DNA from: Leptospiraceae bacterium
GTDB lineage: Bacteria > Spirochaetota > Leptospiria > Leptospirales > Leptospiraceae
NCBI GenBank assembly: GCA_016711485.1
Contig: JADJSX010000013.1
Span: 124,001 to 188,000, forward strand
Length of the DNA: 64,000 nucleotides
Direction: 5' to 3'
Of the stretch, positions 8,851 through 18,210 are shown piece after piece (the stretch's first letter is position 1; each line of letters opens with the position of its first letter). Below the pieces are notes generated by a model. The model was given only the letters and a program-made list of their open reading frames with translations. It did not search any database and was not told the DNA's origin. The translations under genes and the position numbers were made by a program.

Positions 8851-9292
8851 GCGAGGTGAGGATAAGAACCTTTTGCCGTAGCCACTCGATGGCAGTGCCG
8901 GAGGCTATTAGGTAGTAGCTGTCGTTTTGACAGAGTACATAGTCTAGGTTTTTGTTGGTTTGGCAACAGACAGTGCGCGGAAATTCGGAAAGAAAATGTA
9001 CGAGGGATTGATCTTCTTCAAAAATAAAAACATTGGGTTGTTCACTCTTATCAAAAAGAATATAGGTTTCTCTTTGCTGGATAAATTCATCCAACCATTC
9101 CCATGCATCTTGCTGACGGACACTATAACGAGGATGAATATTATGCCATATAGGAAAGTAACCATTTCCTTCCGTGAATTTTTCTCGGAATTTTTTTCGA
9201 AATAGGTTGCTTTCTTCTAGATTCAATTCTTGAATTCTAGATTTTACAATGGTAATCGTTTCATATATATTTTCTTTTATAAAATCAGTCAT
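8801..9292 (-). CDS. probable immunity protein for the adjacent toxin remnant
   Basis: 163 residues, no family recognised. It is rich in aromatic and acidic residues (DAWEWLDEFIQQRETYILFD, DYVLCQNDSYYLI) and has no signal peptide, like many cytoplasmic immunity proteins. The ATG lies inside the stop region of the Ntox47-like frame (8-bp overlap, ATGACTGA), the usual toxin-immunity order. Two extra copies of its 3' end flank the locus, as expected from recombination in toxin-immunity arrays. The function is inferred from position and repeats. Confidence 0.6.
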   Translation of the reverse strand: MTDFIKENIYETITIVKSRIQELNLEESNLFRKKFREKFTEGNGYFPIWHNIHPRYSVRQQDAWEWLDEFIQQRETYILFDKSEQPNVFIFEEDQSLVHFLSEFPRTVCCQTNKNLDYVLCQNDSYYLIASGTAIEWLRQKVLILTSQGWQDADKRSKPEDFE

Positions 9293-9957
9293 TTTCTTTC
9301 ATTATATCTCTAAAGTAGGGCAAACAATCCATAAGAATATGCCCAACAATATTCTTTTTTCCTTCTGTCTGGTATCCAACATGAAATAAATCAGGACCAT
9401 CATAGGTATGAGGCGCATCAATATTAACCTCAGAATTATGTTTTGATTTCCATTGAACTGGTCTAGATTTACCATATATATCTTTAGCCCATTTCGTTAC
9501 TTTAAATTCTTCGATTGGAACATTTGTTCGTTTGAAGGCTTCTTTTAACGCATCATCCAAAGTCTTTGCCTTGCCTCTCCAATCGAGATCATCTTCTTTG
9601 TTAAACTCATAACCCTGTTAGAACACCAAGTTCTTTGAAATAATTCTGACCATTCTCATCACAATTAAAAAGACGAATCCCTTTTACAATCCAAAGTAAA
9701 TCTACAAACTCTTTTCGCTCCCGATAAGTGAGCCTTTCTCTATTCTTTATTTTCTCTTGTGGAAAGAGTCCGGTCATTGAGCAGCAGCTTCCAAGTTTGC
9801 GTGTCGAAATGTGTTTTTCTTCTTCTGTTCCATTTCTTGCCATAGCCACGGGGGATTTAGACTGCTTTGGGGTTTCGGAATCGACCTGTAAATAAATGCC
9901 AATTCCAAACGTTAATGCCAAGGCAACCCCTGCAAGCAGAATCTTGAAAGGAAACAA
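9285..9957 (-). pseudogene. polymorphic toxin with Ntox47-like C-terminal domain, frameshifted
   Basis: Two frames join into one protein if one G of the GGG at 9613-9615 is dropped: the upstream frame ends VLTGL-stop, and the corrected reading is VLTGYEFNKEDDLDWRGKAK and onward. The C-terminal about 110 residues (TKWAKDIYGKSRPVQW, DAPHTYDGPDLFHVGYQT, GHILMDCLPY) resemble polymorphic toxin type 47. The N-terminal frame has a hydrophobic segment (FKILLAGVALALTFGIGIYL), so the toxin module was attached to a membrane or secreted carrier. No ATG is found; the frame opens at 10074 after a stop and the first usable start is TTG at 9957, so the 5' end also looks truncated. A sequencing error at GGG is possible. 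Confidence 0.65.
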
Positions 9958-10085
9958 TTTCGGGGGTATTGCTCTATACCCGCTGCTCGTATTTGGAACT
10001 GGGAGTTTAGTAAGATATGCCAGAGTAAGGATAAAGTAAAATCGGCAAGTTTTAAGTAAATATATTTTTAGTAGTTAGGAGGATA

Positions 10086-10138
10086 ATTCTACTCGAAGTC
10101 CTACGGCTTAGATCTATTATCCGCAACAACCAACCTTG
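10086..10138 (-). repeat. orphan 3' end of the immunity gene, copy 3 (degenerate)
   Basis: The minus strand reads SKP-stop-DFE-stop with nearby GGTTGG codons, matching the tail of the immunity gene but with an in-frame stop and indels. It lies just upstream of the toxin remnant, so toxin and immunity gene are bracketed by copies of this tail. Confidence 0.65.
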
Positions 10139-10635
10139 GGATGTTGGTTTCCAAAGCAAAGAATGGCAAAACAATCCTTTGGTTATCAACGAGTTATTGT
10201 GCTGACAATAGAAGCAATTTTTATAAAAATGTATATCGATATAAATGAAGGCACACCTAAATCTCCTGAAATCATTTCTATCAGCAATTCTGATTCAAAA
10301 AAGTGCGTTCGGTTCTACCAAACACTAAAAATAATTTCCTAAGGGGTAATTACTTTTAGTGTTTGGTATATAATAGTTTCGGATCGTTTACTCCAATTCA
10401 GATTCCTTCTATCGTCCTGAAATTACTGCAACTTGTATTGTTTCTTTGTGGACATACATCCTATATGTTTTTTATTAGAGTCAATTTGGCAGTAAAACTT
10501 TTTTTGAGTTTTGGGTAGTTAAGTTCGTGTTGTGACTTCCGTCTATCTTCCATTTAGTTGTATGGAATATCCTTTTTAGACAGGCTCTTATAAAAAAATA
10601 CTGTAATATTCTAGTAAGAAAAGGCGGATAACGTT
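10139..10635. other. intergenic region without a convincing gene
   Basis: A 68-codon frame at 10136-10342 has no ribosome binding site and no family resemblance, so I do not call it. The stretch holds a strong hairpin (10316-10368), a 5' leader of the SpoIIE gene, and GACAGGCTCTTATAAA near 10581, which resembles GACAGGCTTTTTTATA near 44956. Confidence 0.5.
10316..10368. repeat. long hairpin, member of a two-copy intergenic element
   Basis: Arms of 21 bp (10316-10336 and 10348-10368) pair with a single mismatch around an 11-base loop; the outer 15 bp (TACCAAACACTAAAA and its complement) are perfect. It lacks a T-tract on either side, so it is not a classic terminator. A related sequence (CCCAACACCAAAAGTAATTT) with a partial inverted partner lies at 45042-45145. 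Confidence 0.6.
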
Positions 10636-12399
10636 ATGGAAATTTTCGAAGAGTTGTTTTCACAAAATCCAATCGGAATTTTAATCTGGTCGAAGACAGG
10701 GCAAATTAAATATATGAATCAATCTTTACTTGGTATTTTGAAATATAAAATTCCTCCTTCCCATTTACAAGATTGTGCCAGTAAAGAAGAAAACCTAAAT
10801 GAATCGAATCTTTTAGGAATCCTACATAATACCAACAAAAAATTCAAAACGTATACGAAAGAATTTTTTACCGAAAACAAAGAATCCGTACGGGTAGATA
10901 TAATGACCAGCCTTGTGAATTTCAAAGAGGATACTTATTATTACTCACAGATTCGAAAGCATAAATCCAATATTAGTCCAACTAAGACAGAAACCTTAAA
11001 AAAACAAAATGAAGTCTTACTCAAATTAACCAAAAGTGAAACCATAGACAGCGGAGATTTGGAAGCATCGGTAAAAGAAATAACTGAAGCCGCAACAGAA
11101 GCTCTAGGATGCGAAAGATCAAGTGTCTGGTTTTATACCGCGGATAATCAATCTATACTCTCAATGGATTTATTTCAGAAAACGCAAACTCTTCATTCCA
11201 GTGGAGCTGAACTTTTTGCAAAAGATTTTCCTGCCTATTTTAAATATCTTTCAGAGGAAAGAGTTCTCGGTGCGGATAACGCACATACAGATCCAAGCAC
11301 TCATGAATTTAGCAAAATTTATTTAACTCCACTGAACATCAATTCGATGTTAGACGCTCCTATCCGTCTTCATGGGAAGATGGTTGGAGTCATTTGCAAT
11401 GAAACCGTTGGCGAATTTAGAAACTGGACACAAGAGGAATTAAATTTTTCCGCTTCTCTTGCAGATTTAATTTCGAGAGCTATCGAAGCACAGATTCGTA
11501 AAAAAGCAGAAGATGAAATTAAACAAATAAATGAAAACCTCGAATTAAAAGTAGAAGAACAAACAAAAGAAATCAGAGAATCACTAAATCAAATTACTAA
11601 GTTAAAAGAATTTCAAGATGGAGATTATTTTTTAACATCTCTAGTATTAAATCCACTCATTGGAAATAAAAATTCTTCTAATATAATTCTTACAGATTTT
11701 ATTGTGAAACAAAAAAAACAATTTCATTTTAGAAAATCGTCCGGACAGATTGGTGGAGATTTTTGCATAACAGAAACTCTTAGTTTTCAGAATGCCGAAA
11801 ATCGTTATGTATTTTTCCTAAATGCAGACGCAATGGGAAAATCCATGCAAGGAGCAAGCGGAGCGATTGTTATCGGAACAGCCATTTTAAATATTCTCTG
11901 GCAGGCTAAGAACAAAGGCATGTCTAACTTATCCGCAGAAGAATGGCTTCAATTAACAGTTTTAGAATTGAATAATATATTTCTAACTTTTGATGGTTCT
12001 ATGATTATATCAGCATTTTTTGGATTGATAGGTGAGACTAATCGTGATTTACTTTTCAGTAATTTTGAGCATCCACAGGCAGTTCTCTTTAGAGATGGGA
12101 AGGCTAGCTTTTTAGAGTTAAACAATCAACATGTCAAGTTAGGACTCCTATCCGTAGACACAGTTCCGATTGAACGAAAATTTTTACAGCCTGATGATAT
12201 CCTGATTATAGGAAGTGACGGAAAAGATGATATCGAAATCAGCTCCAATAAGGAAGGTAGATCTATCAATGAGGATGAAACTGCGATTTTAGAGCTCATT
12301 GAAAAAAGTGGAGGAAACCTTAAAAAACTAGAAATTCTTCTAGAAGAAAAAGGAACTCTCATCGATGATTTATCCCTTATGAGCATAAGTATTTCCTAA
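10636..12399 (+). CDS. PAS-GAF-SpoIIE (PP2C) serine phosphatase
   Basis: 587 residues, no membrane segment. Residues 5-110 are a PAS-like sensor (SQNPIGILIWSKTGQIKYMN), 125-275 a GAF domain (EALGCERSSVWFY, DAPIRLHGKMVGVICNE), 280-320 a coiled coil, and 345-587 a SpoIIE/PP2C phosphatase (SGQIGGDFC, NADAMGKSMQGASGA, DDILIIGSDG). The Asp residues in GGDF, DAMG and SDG are the expected metal ligands, so it is probably active. Such proteins dephosphorylate anti-sigma-factor antagonists or regulate unknown partners. No partner gene is adjacent. It stands alone with its own leader. Confidence 0.88.
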   Translation: MEIFEELFSQNPIGILIWSKTGQIKYMNQSLLGILKYKIPPSHLQDCASKEENLNESNLLGILHNTNKKFKTYTKEFFTENKESVRVDIMTSLVNFKEDTYYYSQIRKHKSNISPTKTETLKKQNEVLLKLTKSETIDSGDLEASVKEITEAATEALGCERSSVWFYTADNQSILSMDLFQKTQTLHSSGAELFAKDFPAYFKYLSEERVLGADNAHTDPSTHEFSKIYLTPLNINSMLDAPIRLHGKMVGVICNETVGEFRNWTQEELNFSASLADLISRAIEAQIRKKAEDEIKQINENLELKVEEQTKEIRESLNQITKLKEFQDGDYFLTSLVLNPLIGNKNSSNIILTDFIVKQKKQFHFRKSSGQIGGDFCITETLSFQNAENRYVFFLNADAMGKSMQGASGAIVIGTAILNILWQAKNKGMSNLSAEEWLQLTVLELNNIFLTFDGSMIISAFFGLIGETNRDLLFSNFEHPQAVLFRDGKASFLELNNQHVKLGLLSVDTVPIERKFLQPDDILIIGSDGKDDIEISSNKEGRSINEDETAILELIEKSGGNLKKLEILLEEKGTLIDDLSLMSISIS

Positions 12400-12705
12400 T
12401 ATTCAGAAACGGTAGACGATATATCACTTCTCATAAATAAGCCCCCTACTTTTTACGAAAGCGGTATTCCCAATTGCCAAAAGAGAAGTTAGGCGATACG
12501 CTAAAGCTATTTAGTATAGAAGAAAACCTTTAAAGTAGAATTTTGAGGACTTGCAGTGATTTCTTGTAATGATAAATCGAGACTTTACTGAATTAAATAC
12601 GTGAATGATAAGTAAGATTTTTTTATAATTTCATGAATTTTTATTTACATTATTTTTTAGAAAAATTATAGAAGTAAAAACTATATTTTTCTGGGGGATT
12701 TTTCT
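12400..12705. other. intergenic region
   Basis: I see no gene here. The right part carries a sigma70-like promoter for the CHAT gene (12644-12672). Confidence 0.5.
12644..12672 (+). promoter_or_regulatory. sigma70-like promoter before the CHAT gene
   Basis: TTTACA (12644-12649), a 17-bp spacer and TATAGA (12667-12672), 33 bp before the ATG at 12706. A GGGGG ribosome binding site lies between. Confidence 0.5.
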
Positions 12706-15700
12706 ATGAGATTCAATTTCCAAATATTTGTACTATTCATTTTATTTTTTTTTCTATTTCCCAATTTTTCTAAACAAATTCTAAGTAATCCAATTCCGCA
12801 AGTTAATACGAAAGAAAGTATTTGTGAAGAAAAATTAAATAATCTCCTTGAATCTTTTGAAAATGGGAAAAATTTATTTTCTAAAGGTAAATACTCTGAA
12901 GCGCATAGATGTTTTCAGATATTTGTACAAAATATAAATAACAATCAAGACAATATGCAGAATAGAAAACATATACGCGAAGCTTATATTTATAAAGGAG
13001 CAATTGAAACTTTATTGGGAGATTTTCCTAGTTCAATAAAAAGTTACCAAGATGCTTTAACCGCGATATATTCTCCTCCTATCAATAATAAAGAAATTGA
13101 GTCTATTGATACTAAAAAAGAATTAGCCATGATTTATAATAATATTTATATTTCCGCCGCACATGACAAACAAGAAAAACTAGCAAGCGAATACAAAAAA
13201 AAACATGATAAAATAAGGAGTTTGGAAAAGGAAAAGGGAGCGACTAACAAATTGTATGCCGATGATTCCTTTGAACGTGGTTCTATTTATTTTGGAGATG
13301 GAATTTTTAATTTAGAAAAAGGACTTAAGTTACGTCAGTCCCCAGATAAAGAAAAGGAAATGGTTGAGACTTTAGAGAAGGCAGTTCTAGCTTTAGAATA
13401 TGCAGAAAAAGAATACTCTAAAAGTGAAGAAAGTGTAGCTAAAAATGTAATGTTAATTACTACATTGTTAAACGATTCCGCTGGTTTAGAAGTTAGCGGC
13501 AAACCAGAAGAAGCCCAAAAAAAATTCAAACTAGCTATCGACAAAAGAGAAACGTCTAAAGTGGAAGATAAGTATTTGGAAAGGACATCGCAAACATTAT
13601 TAAAATTAGTTGAGATAAAAAGAGAAATGAATAAAATTACTCCAGGAAAATACAAAGAAGAAGAAATACAAAAACAAAGTAATTATGCTAGAAAAATTCA
13701 AGAGTTCATATACCCAGACCAAAAGGATTGTAATAATCTACCGAAAAGAACATGGAATCTTCAGTTAGCTAATTATTATTTGGGAGAGGCTAATGATTTA
13801 TTCAACAAAAACCGATTTGATGATTCACTCGTAAAAGCAGATTGCGCAGAAAAATATTTACAACTACCCGAAAAAGAGGATATTTATTACAATCAATACT
13901 CGGAAGGTAGACAGTTTTTAATCAAAATCTTTACAGTTCAGAAAAATTTTTATAAAAAGAAAAACTTACAAAAGGACAAACTCAGAAAATTAAATAGGAT
14001 TTTAGATTTAATTCGAGAATATTATCTTTATTCTTACTCAATTGGATCAGATAAAGAAGATGAAATCAAAAGAGAAAAATACAGAGATTTTTTTGAAGAA
14101 ACTTTTTTGAGTTATACAAGAAAGAAAGAAGATATTAAGGATGCATTTATAGTTTCAGAAAAGTTTAGAAGTATTTCCATTTCTGATTTTATTAATTTAG
14201 ACAAATCATTGTCTGTTCCTAACATAAATTCAGAAGATAAAAAGAAATTAATCAAACTAAAAAAAGAAATGAATCAAACAGCCGCTCAAAGTATGGCTTT
14301 TCGATTTTTGGATTTAGATTTAGTAGATATTTCACAGAAAAATAATAGTTTAACTTCCGAGTTCGAAAAACTGGATATTAAATTAAAAAAAGAAAATCAA
14401 GAATATAAAAAATTAAGGTACTCCTCGGATTTAAATTTTAAAGTGGATGATTTAATATCCTCCCTTAGTGCGGCTAACAAAGTTATGCTACATTTCTTTT
14501 TTACTGATGTAGAAAAAAATTCGGGAAACCTCCATGTTACAATTTTGGGTTCCAAGACAAAAGCTTGTTCAGGAATTTGTTCTTATTACTACAAAGATAT
14601 AATTGAATCCGAGTTAAGTAAAAAAATTCTATTTTATAAATTGTTATTATCAATAAATCCAAGAGAAATTAAAGGAGTGGCTGAAAATTTATTAGTTATG
14701 GTAGATAAAGGTAATATTTCTGTACATAGCGATAAAGAAGAAGAAGTAAAAACATTTATTGGATCATTAGAAAAATCTAAAACAGAAAAAAAGTTAGATC
14801 ATCCTTGTCCTGTGAAAAATGAAAAGTTTAATAAATGTGAGATTTACATTATCCCTAAAGACAAATATCCAATTTGGATCAAAGAGTTATCCCAAGAGTT
14901 ACATACACAATTAATCAGTCCCCTCTATCAAAATAAATATATCCAGCCAACATCAGAAAAAGAAATTGGGGAACAACTTGTAATTGCTCCTGATAAGTCT
15001 CTTTATTTTCTACCGTTTTCTGCCTTGATAGATGAAAATGGAAAATATTTTTTAGAGTCCCATGCACATTCCTATACTTTGTCTGCAGATGTTTGGTACT
15101 ATAATCACAAAAGATATATCGGAACGGAACATACAACCTTAGAGGGATTAATTGTCGGTGCATTCCAAGATTTTGAAACCCTACCAAACTATTGTCAAAA
15201 TGAATCATTAAAAGGACCAATAAAATTTATGACTTGTGTATTATCTGAATATCTCTCCGTACATGGGGAAGAAATGGATCTTATTAAAAAAACTTTCAAT
15301 TCTGTAAAAAAAGAAATTATAGATATTCAAAAAAATATTCCTTCCAAGTTTTTAGACAACGCTGTTTATACACTGAAAGGCAATCTAGCGACAAAAGAGA
15401 ACTTACAAGATATTTTGACTCTGAGTGAAAGTAGATATGTGCGTTATTTGCATATTGTAGGGCATGGAGTTAGTAATTCTTTAAGACCGGGTTTAAATTC
15501 TATTTTACTTTCTCCCGAATCATTGGAACCAAACCAAGCAGATGAAAAAAAAGAAATCGAAAATAGTTTATCTAGATTTTTAACGGAAGCAGATGTGATG
15601 GGAATGAACTTTTCTTCGGAATTAGTTACATTAAGCAGTTGTAGTTCGGCGACTGGTTTTGAATCGGACGCAGAGGGTAATATTGGTTTGCCTAGAGCCT

Positions 15701-15945
15701 TCATTATGAGTGGAGCTAGAAATGTATTAGGACCACTTTGGAACGTTAGTTCAACTAAAACAAAGGAGATAATGGGAAAATTTTATCAAACCGTAAATAA
15801 ACTTAGAGCAGAAGAAAAATTAGGAGAAAGAAAGTCTGAAAATGAAGCCTTAATTTTACAAAATACATTAAACGAATTTCGGAAAAGAGAAGATCTTCAT
15901 AATCATCCCTATTATTGGGCTGCGTTTGTCATTTATGGAGAGTAA
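12706..15945 (+). CDS. CHAT-domain caspase-like protease with TPR region, secreted
   Basis: 1079 residues. A hydrophobic N-terminus (about 6-28) indicates export or anchoring. Residues 35-450 are TPR-like helical repeats (YSEAHRCFQIF, SSIKSYQDALTAI). The C-terminus from about 750 is a CHAT domain: catalytic His920 in HIVGHG and Cys979 in TLSSCSSATG, followed by GLPRAFIMSGARNVLGPLWN and the closing YYWAAFVIYG. Both members of the Cys-His dyad are present, so peptidase activity is plausible. CHAT-TPR proteins are caspase relatives, including separase-like and Craspase-type enzymes. The following plus-strand gene encodes a membrane protein that could act with it. The target is unknown. Confidence 0.9.
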   Translation: MRFNFQIFVLFILFFFLFPNFSKQILSNPIPQVNTKESICEEKLNNLLESFENGKNLFSKGKYSEAHRCFQIFVQNINNNQDNMQNRKHIREAYIYKGAIETLLGDFPSSIKSYQDALTAIYSPPINNKEIESIDTKKELAMIYNNIYISAAHDKQEKLASEYKKKHDKIRSLEKEKGATNKLYADDSFERGSIYFGDGIFNLEKGLKLRQSPDKEKEMVETLEKAVLALEYAEKEYSKSEESVAKNVMLITTLLNDSAGLEVSGKPEEAQKKFKLAIDKRETSKVEDKYLERTSQTLLKLVEIKREMNKITPGKYKEEEIQKQSNYARKIQEFIYPDQKDCNNLPKRTWNLQLANYYLGEANDLFNKNRFDDSLVKADCAEKYLQLPEKEDIYYNQYSEGRQFLIKIFTVQKNFYKKKNLQKDKLRKLNRILDLIREYYLYSYSIGSDKEDEIKREKYRDFFEETFLSYTRKKEDIKDAFIVSEKFRSISISDFINLDKSLSVPNINSEDKKKLIKLKKEMNQTAAQSMAFRFLDLDLVDISQKNNSLTSEFEKLDIKLKKENQEYKKLRYSSDLNFKVDDLISSLSAANKVMLHFFFTDVEKNSGNLHVTILGSKTKACSGICSYYYKDIIESELSKKILFYKLLLSINPREIKGVAENLLVMVDKGNISVHSDKEEEVKTFIGSLEKSKTEKKLDHPCPVKNEKFNKCEIYIIPKDKYPIWIKELSQELHTQLISPLYQNKYIQPTSEKEIGEQLVIAPDKSLYFLPFSALIDENGKYFLESHAHSYTLSADVWYYNHKRYIGTEHTTLEGLIVGAFQDFETLPNYCQNESLKGPIKFMTCVLSEYLSVHGEEMDLIKKTFNSVKKEIIDIQKNIPSKFLDNAVYTLKGNLATKENLQDILTLSESRYVRYLHIVGHGVSNSLRPGLNSILLSPESLEPNQADEKKEIENSLSRFLTEADVMGMNFSSELVTLSSCSSATGFESDAEGNIGLPRAFIMSGARNVLGPLWNVSSTKTKEIMGKFYQTVNKLRAEEKLGERKSENEALILQNTLNEFRKREDLHNHPYYWAAFVIYGE

Positions 15946-16200
15946 TTATTTGTCCTTTTTATCTCCAATTGGAAAAACAAATGACTTTTTCTTATTTCTG
16001 TAGTCAGCCCGATTTTCCGAATCAACTTTACAGTTATTATCCGAATTGTCCCAAATGCAGGCAAATTTGGAATCAATTGTAAAGTTTAAACAAACTTCTT
16101 TCTCTTTTTGTTGGTTACATTTTTCTTCGTTTGTTTCGGAAAATAAAAAAGTAGAAGAAACAAACATTAAAAAAGCGAGTAATCGTACAATCATTTTCAT
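15946..16200 (-). CDS. small secreted cysteine-containing protein
   Basis: 84 residues. A clear signal peptide (MKMIVRLLAFLMFVSSTFLF-SE) precedes a charged mature part with four Cys (EKCNQQ, EVCLNF, FACIWD, NNCKVD), which could form two disulfides. A perfect Shine-Dalgarno, AGGAGGTGA, precedes the ATG. It is convergent with the CHAT gene with no spacer: the two stop codons are adjacent. No known family. Confidence 0.7.
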   Translation of the reverse strand: MKMIVRLLAFLMFVSSTFLFSETNEEKCNQQKEKEVCLNFTIDSKFACIWDNSDNNCKVDSENRADYRNKKKSFVFPIGDKKDK

Positions 16201-16296
16201 ACGTCACCTCCTAAGGTTCGTTCATTCTTGACTATAATTATCAGGAATGTCAACTACTTTATTGACGAATTAATTATAAAAAATTAACAAGGTGAA

Positions 16297-18057
16297 ATGA
16301 AATCTTTATTTTTCCTTTTTTGTTTTTCCTTTGGAATATTTGCCCAAACTAATCTAAATCAAAATACAAATTTGTTTTCACCAAATGAGTTTGATAAAGC
16401 GGTATTAACATTGAATATCTATGATATTCAAAATAATAGTTTTTATTTAGAAATTGATTTTAGTAAATACCCGGAAGAAAAGCCAAATGTTTTACCTAAA
16501 TTTCTTTTGGGTCAAGCACTTGATTTTAATAAGTATTATTGGGAAGTAAAAGAAAAAGAATTTTCTTTTTATAGAGACGAAACGCAAATACCCGTAATTT
16601 TTTTAATGAATGAAACAGTTCCTCTAGAAGTTTCCTCTGTTTATTGCATAAGAGAAAGCAAAAAGGTTTATTTATTTTTATATGGGGGAAGTTCTTCTGA
16701 TATTCAAGAAGTAAAAAAAGTAAGTGTTAGTTTATATGAAAAAGATAGTAAAAGTTTTTTAACCAAAATAAAAGAAATTAATATTCCAGAAAGTATGAAA
16801 TATGCGAGACCACCAGTAGTTTTAGATAGTATTGTAAAAGGTGTGTACCCTGGAAAACCTATTAGTTTTTTGGGATATAACTTGGATAAAGTTTCTAGAA
16901 TTTATCTAATGGATAAAAAGTTAGGTAGTAATGGTTTAATGAATGAAGCCTATTTACAATACGAAGATAGTGGAATTACAGTAAATCCGATTTCCGAAGC
17001 GGATAAGGAGTTTATATCCCCCAGTAATAAAGACCAAGTGAAGGAAAAATTAACATTTTCTTTGCATGGTGATTACAATAAAATGTTAAATGATAGTAGG
17101 GATGTAAGTTTTGCCGGAAAATATTTTGGAGTAAAACTAGATGCCATCCTTTATAGTAATGGTCGTGTTTCTAGTCCCTTTGAAATCACTCTATTATCCA
17201 GTCACTGGAAAAAATATGCGATATTCTTTAGTGTATTTATCATATTTATATTAGTTGCATTAGTTGGGATTATCACACGAAAATTATTATACCTCCCCAA
17301 TCTTTTAATTGATACAAATACGAACTCTTATTCTCTAAGTGCACTTCAAGCTTTTTGTTGGACGGTTGCATTATTATTTAGTTATGGGTATATAGCATTT
17401 TGCCGCGCCATTATTATTCAAAGTGGGGAGATTCCTGAGTTTCCTTCGAGTTTGCTAATCTTAATGGGAATTAGTTATGGGGGATTACTCGGAGTATCCT
17501 CTATCCAAAAATTTGTTCCTCAAAAAGCACATAGGAGAAAAGAAGCTAGGTTAAGAGATCTTTTTTCTGTTGGGGAAGGAGATATTAATTTGGCAAGAGT
17601 TCAGTTATTTGGATTTAATTTACTGGTTTTAATTGTTTATATTGTAAATATTCTAATCATTGATCCACTCAATGAATTACCGGAAGTTCCAATGACTTTA
17701 GAAGGACTTTTAATTGGTAGTCATGCAGGTTATATTGGCTCCAAGTTAGTCAATGACAAAGTATTTATCAATCTCATTTATCCTCTTCAAGTATTCACTA
17801 AAACGGAAGAACAAAAATTAATTCTAATTGGTGGTGGATTTAAAGAAGGAATTAAAGTGATCCTAGATGGAGAAGAACCGAGAGCGGCTAAGTTCATTAG
17901 TCCGAATCAAATAGAATGTATTCTTCCTGTTTTGCAAAATTCAGGCAGTAAACATCTCACCATTGTTTCTAGTGACGGAAGTATGACTGAATACATTTCG
18001 CCAATTGAGATAATAGAAAAGAACCAAAAAGTTGAAATAGATTCAACTTCCACTTAG
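16297..18057 (+). CDS. membrane protein with C-terminal IPT/TIG-like domain
   Basis: 586 residues. A signal peptide (MKSLFFLFCFSFGIFAQ) is followed by an extracytoplasmic beta-rich region to about 305, then four predicted membrane segments: KYAIFFSVFIIFILVALVGI, LQAFCWTVALLFSYGYIAF, SLLILMGISYGGLLGV and FGFNLLVLIVYIVNILII. The C-terminal about 80 residues (LILIGGGFKEGIKVILDGEE) look like an IPT/TIG immunoglobulin-like domain. It starts with a weak AAGGTG site. A role with the CHAT protease upstream is suggested only by proximity and a shared exported nature. Confidence 0.65.
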   Translation: MKSLFFLFCFSFGIFAQTNLNQNTNLFSPNEFDKAVLTLNIYDIQNNSFYLEIDFSKYPEEKPNVLPKFLLGQALDFNKYYWEVKEKEFSFYRDETQIPVIFLMNETVPLEVSSVYCIRESKKVYLFLYGGSSSDIQEVKKVSVSLYEKDSKSFLTKIKEINIPESMKYARPPVVLDSIVKGVYPGKPISFLGYNLDKVSRIYLMDKKLGSNGLMNEAYLQYEDSGITVNPISEADKEFISPSNKDQVKEKLTFSLHGDYNKMLNDSRDVSFAGKYFGVKLDAILYSNGRVSSPFEITLLSSHWKKYAIFFSVFIIFILVALVGIITRKLLYLPNLLIDTNTNSYSLSALQAFCWTVALLFSYGYIAFCRAIIIQSGEIPEFPSSLLILMGISYGGLLGVSSIQKFVPQKAHRRKEARLRDLFSVGEGDINLARVQLFGFNLLVLIVYIVNILIIDPLNELPEVPMTLEGLLIGSHAGYIGSKLVNDKVFINLIYPLQVFTKTEEQKLILIGGGFKEGIKVILDGEEPRAAKFISPNQIECILPVLQNSGSKHLTIVSSDGSMTEYISPIEIIEKNQKVEIDSTST

Positions 18058-18210
18058 ACTTCCTTGCGAATTTTGGGGTATTTATCATATGAACTTATTT
18101 AGTCATTTCTATTTTAATTACCCTTCCATTTCCACTCTAGAAAATTTCTTTTTATTTTTAGCAAGCTCTCTATTTTTATTTTTTATTCCAATACAGGAAA
18201 AACCTATCTG

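Noticed and set aside
10136..10342. 68-codon open frame before the SpoIIE gene
   Set aside because: No ribosome binding site, no family resemblance, begins in the degenerate immunity tail and ends in the hairpin element.
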